Below, one piece after another: positions 1-14,676 of a DNA stretch of 64,000 bases. Each line of letters begins with the position of its first letter. Within the stretch, counting starts at the first letter, position 1. This DNA comes from Paralvinella palmiformis (Eukaryota > Annelida > Polychaeta > Terebellida > Alvinellidae). The position numbers were made by a program, and so were the translations under genes. The DNA is taken from NCBI GenBank assembly GCA_025642065.1, contig JAODUP010000128.1:560158-624157 (forward strand), read 5' to 3'. A model generated the notes under the pieces. The model did no database searches. It saw only the letters and a program-made list of their open reading frames with translations, and was not told the origin of the DNA.

Positions 1-207
1 GCATAGCTGTATTAGTCCTGAAAATCTGAAATGAAGGTGGACTATCCCTTTAAGGATGTCAAGAAGCCAAACAGCAGTGTACAGTGGTTTCCTAAAACCA
101 ATTGATTTAAATTGGCCTATTTATAACATCTATAAACTACAATCTTTGCATGCTTCTGCATAAAAGAGGTTGTGCTATATGAGCCAGAATATGCTTTAAT
201 TCTATTC

Positions 208-295
208 TTAGTGTAAAGCACCCTAGAACAACTCATGCTGATTAAGGTGCGAGATACTATTTTTATCATTATTATCAAATCTAATCAAATCTCCA
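208..295 (+). mobile_element. SINE family 3, tail fragment
   Basis: TGTAAAGCACCCTAGAACAA with a following TTATCATTATTATC tail matches the 3' end of the family-3 copy at 31197-31265. It lies just after p190 exon 17 on the intron side and supplies the false continuation of that exon's frame. Confidence 0.5.
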
Positions 296-338
296 AAATT
301 ATAACTATTTTGACTTGGTTCACCACTCTTCAACTTAC

Positions 339-663
339 ATCTCTCCAGAAGATCTTCTTGCACCAAAACCTGTCTATCATCTGTGTATGGTGGCAGAGGT
401 GGGGCACGAATGATGCCGTCAGCGTGGCGAGATTTGTTCCGCTTTTTGTGCGGAGTCGGTCTCCTGTTCACACGTGAGTATATGTTCTCCTGGGCCCTGT
501 CCACCGAACTGCAGTCGTCCGAGTCCGTGTCAGATGCTGGATCTCCAGCACCTTTGGCGTGTTTCGTGCCACCTTTGAAAGTGGATCGTATGCGACGGAT
601 CTGACCTGAGGGAAGGGCATCAGCCACGGAGGCATAAGCATTCTCGGCTATGGGTAGGGCATC
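339..663 (-). CDS. p190 RhoGAP exon 17: second conserved tyrosine motif and linker
   Basis: Residues 1242-1349 plus one base. AENAYASV then [11 protein letters not shown] aligns in order with EENIYSVP and GKIITIRNINK of vertebrate p190, so Tyr1251 matches the main p120RasGAP docking tyrosine. [12 protein letters not shown] follows, like GSDSEMDTSSLE. A later ENIYSRV repeats the motif. Donor GAGAT|GTAAGT. The open frame runs past the donor to a stop at 223, but that tail is partly SINE-derived and not homologous. Confidence 0.88.
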
Positions 664-3600
664 CTGTGGAAAGAAAGTTAGTAAGTAACTACTGGCCGAT
701 CAGGGATGACAAATGAATTTGGTGGTCTAAAATGCACATGAGAAAAAGATGCACATGAGTAAAAGAGAGAGAGAAAAAAACAACAACAAAAAACAACCAT
801 GGAAACAAAACTCAAATGTTAGACGTATTCTATTTAAGTTTAGATCAAAACCAACCTAGAATCATCCACTGCATGGATGATAAGAATATTTAGTTGAGAG
901 TCCTTTTCTGTTAGGAAACTGTTTATTATCTTAATATTTTTGTTTCCCACACAATTCCAATACAAATCTGACGGCATTTTACTTGTTATTAACATGGCAA
1001 GATAAATGTCAGAAGTTTAGTTCAAGAGAAATATTAACTTAATTATCCTACCTCAAAAAAAAAACTAACTAAACATCAATAATGGAAATAATAACGGTGA
1101 TGATAATGATAATATTAATAACATTAATAATAATAACCAAATTTAGAATTGAAATATACGAACTAAAATAATCTAGATCATGATAGGCCAAGAGAATGAA
1201 GATGCTTGTGTTTGCAATACGTTGCCATGGTTACCAACAGCTATAGTGTACATCATTGCGCTACGGCTGGGTGAACAACATCAGATCAGATGATCAAGCC
1301 ACTGAGTTAGACCCCTATCATGGCTGATCCACGACACTGGACGACTACCACTCCATTACAGCTACCAACCATCGACTACTAAGTTGAGGATTTAAGTTAT
1401 AACCTTTCAAAGAAGACAACACAAAACTAAAATAATAAACAACAGACACACGCACGCACACACACACACACACACATACTGACACACACAAACAATAGAA
1501 AATAAAACAAACAAAACACGGGTAGTGTTTTGAGAAAAGACACAAAAATCCTTCACAGACAATGTCCAGTTTTATGGTACTCACCTGAGGTGTCTGCTTG
1601 TAACGAAACAAATAAGTGATCAGTTGGCAAGTAAACAAAAGTGAATTCAACACGAATACATTAACATGCTTGATCTTTCATTATTTGCAGGTAGTAGGGT
1701 TTCTAAAACTATGAATTGATTACTTTATTAATAAAATCCCTTATGAAAGACTTACATCAACTGACTAAATTTGAGCAGCAGAAACCGAACAACACAACAA
1801 CAAAAATCAGAAGATATTTGTTATCAGGTAAATGTAACATCATACTACGAACACCCTACAAAGATAATAACTTGTCCGAGAAAGTGACGGCCATCCAAAC
1901 GATGGAAGTTTATTTTAAACTTATTTTTAAAAAAAATAGCGTTGGTAAAATATATAATATATAAATCCTCACCTTCACTTGAGCATAATCTCCAATTTCT
2001 ATATGTTCTGGGGTGGCTAGTGGTGCTCTCTGCCTGGCTGTGGGCTGCTGGCCACTTGTCAAGTTACGACTGATGACCTGACGAACATCGCTGAACTTGC
2101 TGAGATCAAGCGGCTGTGCATGAATAAATGCAACAATGCTACAAGGGTGGCAATTCTTATGTAATAAATTTTCTTACAACAGGTGAAAATTTTTATCCGA
2201 AAAGGGTATGCTGATTAAATGTGAAATTCATCCTCAGAGCATCGCTGATGTCCAGGTCAGCTCCAGCCATAAGTAGCACCATCTAGAACTCATTATTTTG
2301 TAAGGCACTTCATCAAGTTCATGCTTCTCAAACCATTTGTATGTATTCAATAGGGGGCAAGTCCATTTTCTAACCATCCCATTCATTACACAGGTGGCCA
2401 CCAGGGGAAGATCATGAGGTGGGAGATTTGCATAGCCTATTTCAACCCTCTGAATCACAGCAGAGGAAGTCACCCACAACACACATAAGAGTGGTTATCG
2501 CAATATATAACACCACTGACCACAAGTAACATCTACCACAGGATAACCACAGGATAACCCCGACCCATATGTCCTGATATCCGACATAGAACAATCACAC
2601 AGGACACAATCTATCCAAGAAGAAATCAGGATAACAGAACAGTTCTGTAACTAATTTCTGTAGGCAGTATAAAAGACTTACATAGCAATTGCCTTTAGCT
2701 TAAAAATATTTAGCACCAATTTATACCATTCGTTGTTACATTAATAACCTACTGGTTAACATTGTAGATAATAGTATGTGGGATTATTAATTGGATACTA
2801 TCAACAGCCAAAGATATGGAAAAGGTGCTTCTAGGATTAGGTCATTATGAGGTAGGCTCCACTAAAACACACAGAACAGGATGAACAGAGGCCACAAATG
2901 TACAAGAATAGTCAAATAAAGTGCTATCAGAGATATTCCACAATTAGAATGTGCAGTCAAAATTAGGTTAAACTCCACCAATGTCCATAATCTTCATCTA
3001 TTGCTGATAAAAATAACATCTACCACGGGATAACCCCGACCCTAGGCCAATAGAAAAAGAGTACATCATTATACCAAGCTATGACTCATTTAGTTGCTAA
3101 ATTTGCTGTCAAAGGTGACATCATTCAAATAACTTAAATTGGGTTTGGACATATATTAAGTATGAATGCCTCTGGCTAGTAAGGCCTCTATTAAAACAAC
3201 ATTATTATTACTAATATTATTATTATTTTATCATAAATGGTGGTTTGGTTTACTTTTGCACCGTTCTTATAAGAGGCATGAAATTATCTTGCTACACAGA
3301 AATAAACACTTGAAAAGGGAATTTATCTGCAACATGATTACGGCTTATTATTTAAATTAGTGGAATTATTTAGTCTCAAATCTGGGACATATGGCAGAGG
3401 TAAAAAAGTTTAAAAAAAACTAATTCCACAAACACAGGTAAAAGCCACATTCAAACAACAACCTGGACATCTACCACACAGTACTCTAACCACAGCAGTA
3501 TCACAGACTGGTACATTCTTTTCAAACAAATACCACCCGGATCTGGGAACCATTATTAGCTTTGACGTAAGCAAATTCAGTTTGGATTTGCAACGGCTGA

Positions 3601-4922
3601 AGATGTCTAGAGGTTGAAGAAACGAATCACGATTGCAATATTTCCATACGTACAAAACTCCATAAACAAAACATTTATACATGCCTGTGTTGATAGAAGT
3701 GGACTTTCCAAATCTTTTCAAATAAGCTGAGACATGACTGACTAATATCTTTGAACACCATCGGTGCTCCATCTTTTCCACAACCCCATAAGTGCTCCAC
3801 CTTTTCCATAACCCCACAGGTGTTCCATTTTTTCCATAACCCCATAGGTGCTCCATTTTTTCCATAACCGAGATACAGATTATAACCATACAACTCGGAC
3901 TCTAATTACCTCTCAATGTGTTCATAATCTGAGCTTTTACTGGTTGGAGACAAGATTTTGAACTGTCAAGTTCCATTACCCAAAATAAAATGAAAGGAGC
4001 ATTACAGGAAAAGGGATCATTTGTGCAAAGACCATGCTATTTGTCCTACATCAACTGCACCAGCCTGCTACTTTGTTGCAAAGCTTGTCTGAATGGCAGG
4101 GGCTCCACTAAGGCCATTCCTGAAAGCAGCTGGGCAAATTTAGAGCTATGCAATATGAAAGAGATCAGTACAATATTCAACACGTTTGTGGCAATAGAGC
4201 TTTCATAGAAACGTTGCCTTCCTAGACTGCTGAATGAGTTTCCACCAGAAACCTCTACCATAAACACGGTGATTGGATTAAATGTGCCAATAAGACCCTT
4301 TTCTTTGATGCTACCTTTAAGAAATACCAACTTTCATAATAATTCTCTTCTCAATTGTATTTGTCCCTACTTTGCAATCATTTAGTATGTTCAAATTACC
4401 TGTATGGCACCAGAGAACAATGTACCAAATTAGGTGCCAAACAAGTGACTCTATGTCAATTTAACAATTGTTCTACATGAGCCAAGAAGATTGATCTACA
4501 AGTCATTTGCCTTCTGATACAAACTGAGCATACGCAGGGTGTCAGTTATCCTGCTTTATACATACTCCGACACGAGGCTTCTCCACTGATGCAGCTGCTG
4601 ACCCAGATTTAGGTTTAGGTAGAGTAGGCGGTGCTGATCTCTTGTCTGATGGAACTTGCTCTTCCCACACAGTAATCTCATCAGCTGAGAAGACAGAGAT
4701 ATGAGATTTGTAACACAGACTTGTTAAATGTAGCAAGACAACAACATTCCCCTCTTTCTGTGCATGTGTGTGCATGCATGTCTGTGTGTGTGTGTCTGCA
4801 CAGATGTTTGCATGTATCTTCTACCAGCACTAACACAACAAAATTATTTAAAAAAAGGAACATCAGAAAGTCAACTGTCTGGTGTCCTACTATAACATTT
4901 CAAAGTAACACATGACTTTTAA

Positions 4923-4968
<46 letters not shown>

Positions 4969-7900
4969 TATATATATATATATATATATATATTTTATAT
5001 ATATATATATAAACATAAATCACACCAGATATCCATTAAGTGGATATAATTTAAGATTTAAAAAATGACAAAAGTGTTTTGGTCACAAGGTATTCAGCAG
5101 ACATGAGATTGGGTCAATTCAATTCCGGGATTGGAATCGAAGTCTGCTACAAAAACTTATATCGATTTTTTTTTATTCAGAAATATTTCTTCCATGATAA
5201 TCCTACTTGGAATATAAACCACTTGGAGTTTGGTATTCCAAGTAGGTACTCTGAGAAGGTATTCAGAGTACCTACTCATGGTAAAGAGTAGTAGGTAAAA
5301 AATGAAATTGGAATTGATAAATTTGGAATTGGACTTGATAAATCTGAAGTGGAATTGGAATTGACAAAATGGAATTGACCCCATGTCTAGTATCCAGTAG
5401 CTTACTTCAAATGCATACCATAATTGGCACATACATACAGGAAGCAATAAGAATACATATTTCACAGTTTAAAAATCCAGTGAGAAAAAACGATCTGTGG
5501 CAGGATCACATTTCTTAAGTAAACCATGAAAACTAAGACAGCGTCGCAGCTTAGAGGAGTGTTCAGACACTTGTAAGATACAAAAGAAGCATAGTGTGAG
5601 AAAACGAAATAAGTATAACTATCAACTGAAACAAAACAGCATCCACTCACGCTGCATTTAAATAAAGCACCTCGCATGAGCACTGGACAATGTTTACAAT
5701 ATTACACATTTACTGGATTGAGGAATGTGTAATAAACTGAATGGCGACTGTAATATTTCCACAATTAAATAAACCCGGTTTTAATCTGGCTTTAACGAGA
5801 TGCTACAAATCATTAATAGCAAGATCAACAAGCACTAGCAAGACACAGCACAAAACTGGCATGAGCATCAGCACAATAATACAGTATTGTCATGCAGCGG
5901 GTTAATTAATCAAGCGGCCTGTTAGTATTCACCAGTTGGCAGTAGTGTGGCCGATGTCGGCAGTGTCGAGGATTTCAAGAGGCGCTTCACTTTTGGTCGA
6001 TCTATGACTGGTGGCCGTGGAGCCAAAAATGGCGGCAGAAATCCTATCCCTGATCCAGATGTGCAGGTGCAGCAGTAAGTAGTGCAATAACACAGGAAAA
6101 TGAGTGATAATATAGGACAATGAAATATTTAAAAGATGGCAGTTATGTTTTTCATTTATATTTATTAATGACAATTTACAGAAAGATACAGTAGGGCAAC
6201 ATATGACACAGGAAATAAATTACGTTATAACAAACAACTCTATTACTGATTATCTAACCAATAAACTGAAAATATCAAAACCGAAGAGCAAGTTATTTAT
6301 GTGCATTAAGTCTTAAGTCGATTCTGAAATGCAGATGACAAACTGTATAATAACTATTATGAGAACAAGCTAAAAAATGAGGTAAGTTACATTTCTCATC
6401 TCACATTCAGTATGGCAATCTAACATAAAACATGTAACGATCAAATAATGAAATAATGAGAGTAACAGAAGGCATGGATAAATAAAGATTGTAGAATATA
6501 AAACGTAAAACTGTTCAGAATATTTTCATCACAAATGTGCTATTCTGCTGAATAAAACTATAACTGTACATCAGTTGTGTTTATTGATGCTTAGAATCCC
6601 ATGTGGCCGGAGTTTTTTTTTTATATAATCAAGATTTAAATCAGCATATGGCAAAACCATAAGTAAAGAATACACAATACTGCCTGCCTAATAATACTGC
6701 AAAAAGGGTTTATCTTCAAATGATCAGTTCTTCATACCCCCACACTGTAGACACACACACACACACACACACACAAAAACAAACAGAAACTCAAAACACT
6801 CCATTAAACGAAACAGATGTCGTCACAAAACTTATATCATCATGTGATTATATATCAGGTTCCATACACCACTGAAGATATGGAATTCAAGGCTTTTCAA
6901 GACCATTTTTTCATCAAAATTTAAAGACTAGTATAGTAGTAAAGTAATGGTGATAAAATATTGTATTGTTTTAATAGTACGTATCTAATAGACACATCTG
7001 TAATAGAAAACAAGTAATAAGTCCATACAAGTTTGTAACTAGAAAATACAGTCAACAGGCATGCATACAATGGTGAAAGCAATGAAGTACCAGTATCCGG
7101 GTAAACATATATTTTCTACACCCAAATTCCTACAGGTCCTTACTTTTACAGAGCTGCACCAGAGAATTAGAAACCTCGCTAAACTGTGCCCTGGCGATAT
7201 GAGACAATCAACAGCTTCTTTATGACAATCAATAGCTTTCCAAAGTGTGCACACTCCTTTAAGTGTATTGCCAGGAAGGAGTCCAATTTGTCATTATCTG
7301 GCAAAATTTTTGAATTCACTATCGCTAACAGCCATAATCTCAGGAAAGCAGAGTACTGGATCATGTTGCAATTACCTTTGTTCACCCGATGCATGAAAAC
7401 CAGCTTTTGTAGCACATGCACAAACTTCGCAACATGTACAAGTTTCACCATTTGTCATCAATGCAGGATCAAAGCTGGCCGAGTTCTGAATCACTAAAAA
7501 GATGACTGGCGATTTTGACAACAGTTTGGCTTTGACAGCAACCAGTGCCTTCTTGCAATCATCCTGGAATGACATATGTACCAGTTTGCTGCACTTCTGT
7601 GTTGTTGCCAATGCTTTCATTGTTTCAATGCCTTTATAGCAGAAAACCCATTATCCACAATTGCATTACTCAGATAATTTTTCCCGTAAACAACATCCAC
7701 CCAAGAAGTGTCAAGGAACTCACAGAGTCAAGTACTGCCAACTCTCTTGAAATTTCGCTCTACCATTTTTTCCAACGTTTGTACTTATCAGTATGACAGT
7801 TTTGGTGCTAACTTCTGCTAACAAACAGCAACACATGATAATCTGATGTGAAATTTTATACAAGACACATCAAACAATAACAGTGGATACAAACATAATG

Positions 7901-10900
7901 TTTGTTTGAGCTCGGATACTTGAGTTTAGAAAGCTACTGACATGCGCAAGTGCGAGTAAAATTGAGTACCCTTAAACACAGAGCATCATTTGACATGGTT
8001 CGCTAAAGACAGTGCTACGGTTACACTAACAGAGTACCCCTGATACAACTTTTTGCAGAGGGACCAAGTAAATTGACACAACTCGGCTGTATCCAAGCTA
8101 ACTAAAACAATCAGCTCAGCAGTGAGCGGTGGCTTTTCACTACTTGTGAGTAGTGTAGTGATGCTGACACAGTTTCTTCCGGAGTAGGTTTATGACTGGT
8201 AATTTTGGATGAAATTAAATGGGAGTAAACATACCGTAATTTATCGGGCATAACGTGTTACAGCATTAAATCGCTAGAAATTAAATTCAAGGCTTTCCAA
8301 GACTATTTCCTGAATTCAAAGCTTTTCAATGCTTTCAATGCCAAGCTTGAAAAGGCACCAAATGAAATTCAAGACTTTCAAGGTCCTGTACAGACCCCGT
8401 ATTATAAACAAATAATACCAGAACAAATTTATAACATGCCTCTGGTTGTCAACAGAGCAGCACATCTATGGAACAAAGAATTTACACCATGGTAACAAAC
8501 AATTGAAGCAACATCAGAACATAAATAAATAATAAATAAAATCAGAATCGCTCATGCCAAATTTACATGTAATTAAGTACTGCCAGTTAAGTGTCATTTC
8601 TGCGGATATCGTATTAGCACTTAAAAAAATCAATTTGTTTTAGATTCTCAAATTCTTACAGACAGTTGAAATGTGTTTTGGCAGTTGAAAGATTTACAAA
8701 ACAGAGTTACTCCCAATATTTATTAAGCTTCCAAGGGAACAAAATTTAAGAAAGATATATTGAAATGAAAATTTGCACATGTTTATATTTTCCGCCGGAG
8801 GCAATTTTAAACATAATGATAAACAGAACAAAATGATAACCCCGAAGATCAAATCTTCAGTATATTCTTGTCAATTGTTTATAGGCCAAATTAGTGCACT
8901 TTATAGAGACATTCTATCATCATATCTGTATGGATTATCGGCTGGAAGTGAAATGTAATTCTTTAGTATTAGTACTAATTTAGTGCGATACTGATGCTAC
9001 TACTGGCACTACTAGCAGACACTCAACAACTAAAGTGCATTAGTACTGGCACTAGCCATGATGATACTGATATTGCACTAGCAATCACAGGATTATGGCA
9101 CAAAAACTGGGAATCGTGTATCTGGCACTAATAACGAGACATCTACTCTAGTGTTTGGCACAGATGAGTGCACATGCCGACATAAATGCAGAACAGAATC
9201 AAACAAATAAAGAAATATAATAGTCATATAATTATGTGCATGCATATAAATAGCCACCAAATGAACAGCCGAGCATCACAGACACCTTTGGGGTGAATAT
9301 ATGTGGAGAACAATTACCTCCAGGAACAAAACTAAAAGACAGACTCCTAGCGGAGTGAACTATAAAATGATGGCGACTTAGAAAGTGGAACACAACAAAG
9401 GACGATTGTTGACTGAAAACCAAACTCCACACTGACAGCACATCTATAATCTAGTCACCGCAGTCACTTCTCTTATGGATCAAAGAGGAGAGAATCATGA
9501 CAGCGGCAACAAGTAAAAAATCGTCATAATAATAAAGAACAGCTAAGTGACAAAATAAAACCAGGAGGAGATGTTCTCGAGTCAGATAACATCAAAACCA
9601 CAAAACAGTCACTATCTGGGATATTGGTAATACCATCAACCAATCACCTTCCTCGGATTCTTTGGTCCTCATCCCGAGGCTGCTGGATTTCCTGAAGTTG
9701 GATGATGGCATGAGCTCAGTGAAGAGATAGCATTCTTTGCGTGGTAACCGCGGTGAGCGTGAACTGCTATCAGTGTCCGTTGAGTCTTCACGGTATGCGG
9801 AGTTGGTTGTGAAGAAGCTAGAAGCACTGGGGAATGACATCCTGTACTTGTCTGGGATTGAAGTAAGATGAATACAATGGATAGATGATACACTATAAGA
9901 TTTGTTGGTGTTTGTGGTGTATGCACGTGCATGACATGAATGTGTACACACGTCTACACCGGACATATTAGCACATCAATATACCTATACATACAAAACT
10001 TGTGATAATGACAGAAAATCACCCACCAGTATACATGGCAGATTTGGACTTCAGCTGACTAGGTTTGAGTAAATGTTCAGTGTCTGGCTGTCGACACTCA
10101 TTGTACATCTCTCCGACAACGCACGAGTATTGTTCCGTGATCCCATCCTCATGGGCATAGTGGTTATGCTGACCACCGGGAGGCGGTGATGTGGAGCTAG
10201 CACGGTGATCCTCAGCTTCGCTGTCTGAGTGGCACGGCAATAAATGGGGATCATCATAAATTGGTTCAGAATCTTCAGTACTGGGAAATGAAATAAATCA
10301 AACATTATGATACTCATATCAACAACAGCATCAATAACAACAACAATATTGATTGTAGTAAGTGTAGAGTATAAATATGATGTTTATATGGGGCTGGATT
10401 TGTACTTGTAATAATACAAAAAGCGTGTACATCTTCATTCCACAGGTAACTCCACTTTACAGGTGGTACTGCCCTCTTAGTCTTGCATGATTGGCACAGA
10501 AATATTATTTTCCAGGATATTTCCAGGACAAAATTACCATTTTCCAGAACAAAGTATACAAGATTTAAAGGTAAGAAATCAAGATATGTGCAGGAAAAAA
10601 AAGCATACCATATTTATTTAATGTATGATTGATTATTGACATTTTCATGGTACAGCCTCCTACTCACCCCTTCTACTTGTCTGATCCACCCATTTATATT
10701 TAAATTTTAACTGACATGTGATATCAAGACATACTAGTACTCTTTTTCTACTTCAGGCATAATATTTATTCACTGCGTTTTTTGGTTCTAAGTGGACCTT
10801 TTCACGGGCCATTTTTTTTCCAGGACGTTTCCTAACTTTATTTCCTATTTTCCAGGTTTTCCAGAACACGTGGGAACCCTGTCTTGACACTTCCAGTCAA

Positions 10901-12192
10901 TTGTCTCTTACACGTGCAATTCCTAGTTTTATTGTTCTTAGTCATTTAACACTAGAATTTAGTATACAAGTCTGTGATTTGTTTGGTCGATGATCACATC
11001 AGTTGTTGTGCTGGCCGCAACAGTCAAGACAAATTATTTTATTTATAACGGTGGTCTGGCGTTCTGAGATCAAGCACACCAAGCAGAATTGGGGAGGTAT
11101 TTGTCGATGATATCTTTTGATTATCTGGTGCAGTAGATTTGTATCTTTGTTCTGCCATTAAGCTAAGGATGTTTAGTCAATTGTGCACAAGGGAAGTAGC
11201 ATAGTGAGCTCTGGTGGTCTACCGGTTAAGCACCCGGCACTCGGTGCCAACGGTCGCAGGTTCGAACCCCGTAAGAGGTCGAAACTTTTCCAGGGATTAA
11301 TTTCTCGGCTCACTACATCGTGGGTGGCTGACCACGTTAAATGGCGCTGCCGTCTCCACTGAGTTATTTAAAATAAAGGGGGACGTTAAAAACCCCCTGA
11401 GGACGTAAAACACTCTGGCAGTGACCACCCTCCCGGGGAAATTTAAAACTTTCCGTACTCTTTTGATTTTGGGGGAGGAGGTTTTAACTTTGTTCTGATT
11501 AAGCAAGGGGGTTTGCAATTTCCAAAAAGTAGCACAAGAACGACCTAATTTGAGAGATACTGGTTGGAGTAATTGTCTGATCAACTGATAAATTGGGACA
11601 CACAACTTGGGTTTTATTATATGCAGTTTATTGCCACTTAGATTAGCTTTGTCCTTGTATTACAGTGCTGATGCTTTGGCAGAGAGCTAACTAAATATCT
11701 CTAGCATACATCTAGGGTGAGTCAATTACCATTGAAATAATGAATAAACATACCATAAACTTCTTTATTATAATATATATTTATTCTGCGTAGCAATATT
11801 TCAGTTAAATTAACAGTAGCATTTATACATTATTCTTAATAGTGTGTTGTATAAATTAAATGTTGTATATATTGTGCAGTAATATAATTTTTACAATCGT
11901 ATGGTAAAACAAGACTTTGGAATGAAAAAGAATCTCAAAATTCCTTTGTTCGGTTTCTTCAAAAGTATGCTACATAAACACTTAGAGAAATGTGGGAGAC
12001 ATAAAAGTGGTACAATAAATAAAAAAATATACAATAAAAACTGCTGCCAAAAACCCACAGCATTTCTCACAGTACAAGGAGGAAAACAAGAAGGCTGAAA
12101 ATGATAAAAACCAGCATAAGTTTAATCAGATGATAAAAAACTTCCACAGTTGACAAATATACGAGTAGATGGTCATGTCTTTATCAGAAACA

Positions 12193-12223
<31 letters not shown>

Positions 12224-14616
12224 GGGTGATAGCTGTTGTATATGTTGCCCGAGCATAGAACTTTGATCTGCGGTGCAGAATATGCTGTCACAATTTAATA
12301 TAATGCGCCAATGCCTGTGTGTGTGTGTCGCTAATTTTTATACACAATCTTTATAAACCATGTGCATTGATCATTTGTATGCTGACAGTCTGTCAGTACT
12401 CTAGGCATGAGTGTGATATTAGTCATTGCTGTCAATACAACTGATATAATATCACTGAATGGTAATAGATGGTCACTGTGTGAAACATACTAAAGCAAAC
12501 TTCACTGCCATGTAACGCAGGTATTGAAATAGGGATGTTAACATTATTAGAATGATGCTGGTTGTACTATTATTATTATTATTATAATAATAAGTATTAT
12601 TATTATCATAATTATGATGGCTTGCACAGACTGAAATTTTGTTTACCTAGGTGTAAGTAAACTAAGGAGGCCATCTATAAGTTATCTCCAGTACTGAACA
12701 CAAACAAAGCTCTGCACCCAGAAATTCTCACAACTCACACTACAAATGTCCTATTGCTAGCCTACCTGTTACTGGTGCTGCCTTTACCAATGCCGAAGGG
12801 CCGAGGTTTCCTATCTCTTGCGGAAATGATGGCTGCAGCCCGAGACCTCATGCCATCGTATCTTCGGCTGTTGAACAGGGAAGCCCGGGAATCGTCTACC
12901 GAGAACCGAAATATATGCTCCACATCCACCTTCCTATCCCAGACCACTTTGAAGAATGGCGTATACGAAGCAGCTGTCAAGTAAAAACAAAGCACACTAC
13001 TCAGTACAACAACAAATATCAAGAACACGTAGCAAACAATAATCATTCATTATATTATGATGATGATGATGATTTTGGGTTACTGCCACTTTTGTGCACA
13101 TAGCAAGCTATACGGGCTGTGCGATCTCCAATGCTAATGAGGCGAAGTCAAAGATGAAACACCCTCCAGATATGCCCATGCCGAGATTCTAACTCAGGTG
13201 GTAGTGATCTGTGGTCCAACACGCTACCAACTAGACCATGGAGGTGCCCTAATTACCATTTTGGTACAGGCATAGGCGTCATGAATAGAGCCAGACCGAG
13301 TTGAGTTGCTTAGCTTTGGTGCTGGTCACAACACCTTGGATATACAGCCTAGGGGCGTATGCCTCAGGAAATGAATTCCACAAATACAGGTCGATCCAGA
13401 TTTGAACCCACAACCTGTAGGTTTGAACCACATTGCTCTAACCCACAATGACACCAGAATGCCCACTTAGGCACTTCAGGAAATAGTGTTAGGAATACAG
13501 CAACTTAAGGTCCTTTAGAAGGTGCTGCAAAATTATGATGAAAATATTTGAATTTCATCATTGGGGTGTGACAAATCAGAAAAAAACTATCAGTGGATGG
13601 TAGGCATGAGCTATAAAATACCAGCAAGTGCTTTAATTGTTGCTGATTGTGTTTATGTAATCAGCTATAAGTGGGTAGGATTAACAGAGTTACTATATAA
13701 GTACTATTAGAATAGAGAAGTTCTTATTCTAAACTTTCTTTAAAACCAGTTCTATGGTCTCCTGGGTTAGAGCATAGCAATTTTTACTCAAGGTAATGCT
13801 GTGCAGGAGGTTAGGGGTTCGAATCACGGCCGTGGCACTATTGTATGAGGAGTTTTTCATCCAGTTAGGCAACTGGCAAAGTTTTCTCCACCGAATATGC
13901 CATCTATGGTAAGCTCTAAATTCAGTTAGAATTAATCCTTGTGGTGAAGCAAGAATTACAATCCATATGCATCTCTCTCGCTCTCTTTTCAGGTACCCAA
14001 GCCATGTTAAATAACTGCCATTATCTCAGTGGAAGCCATTCTTAAAAGGGAGATTTAAACTCAAATGGAAATTTATTTAAGATACATGCCCCTTTCCTAG
14101 GAAGTACAACAATAACATTACAATACTAAGACGCTGAGTGGATGGTAAAATCAGGGATTGAATGAATGACTAGAACTCAGTATATGTTGAGTTGAGTTAT
14201 TTAGCCTTGGTAACACCTGGGAAGTATGGCTGAAATGCATCTGCCAAGGGAAATAAACTATTCGATATATGAAATTCTGGCATAAAATGGCTTATGCCAT
14301 CTTTAGGTGGCACAATATGATTTAGACCAAACACCCAGTGTCATCAATATGATACTCACTCTGCTGCCTAAAGTTAGCACATGTGATCATGAAGTGTATT
14401 TTCAGCTTGTCTGCCAAAGCATTACCCTCAACAATAAGTGTCTGTTCGACCTCACTGGCAAAGAAAGCATTGGCACCACCACTCTCGGAAACAGCAATGA
14501 TCAGTGTTGGTACTGGAGGTATGTTCTCGGCAAATGCACTACAATATAGAAGAAAAACCATGATTACAGGAAATCATAATTAGAAAAACAGAAATGCATT
14601 CTTTGAAACAAAGTGT

Positions 14617-14676
<60 letters not shown>

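Noticed and set aside
223..338. Continuation of p190 exon 17 to a stop, giving a protein without a RhoGAP domain
   Set aside because: A strong GTAAGT donor lies at 338 and the extra residues have no counterpart in the family; part is SINE tail. Retained-intron transcripts remain possible.
2234..2482. 82-codon frame on the minus strand near p190 exon 15
   Set aside because: No homology recognised, no flanking splice sites that fit the gene's phases, and the p190 model is complete without it.
4046..4330. 94-codon frame on the minus strand
   Set aside because: No recognised domain; lies within a p190 intron and is probably an unrecognised repeat.
11205..11285. Functional tRNA gene
   Set aside because: The B box is perfect, but the cloverleaf stems do not close and a long SINE body follows.
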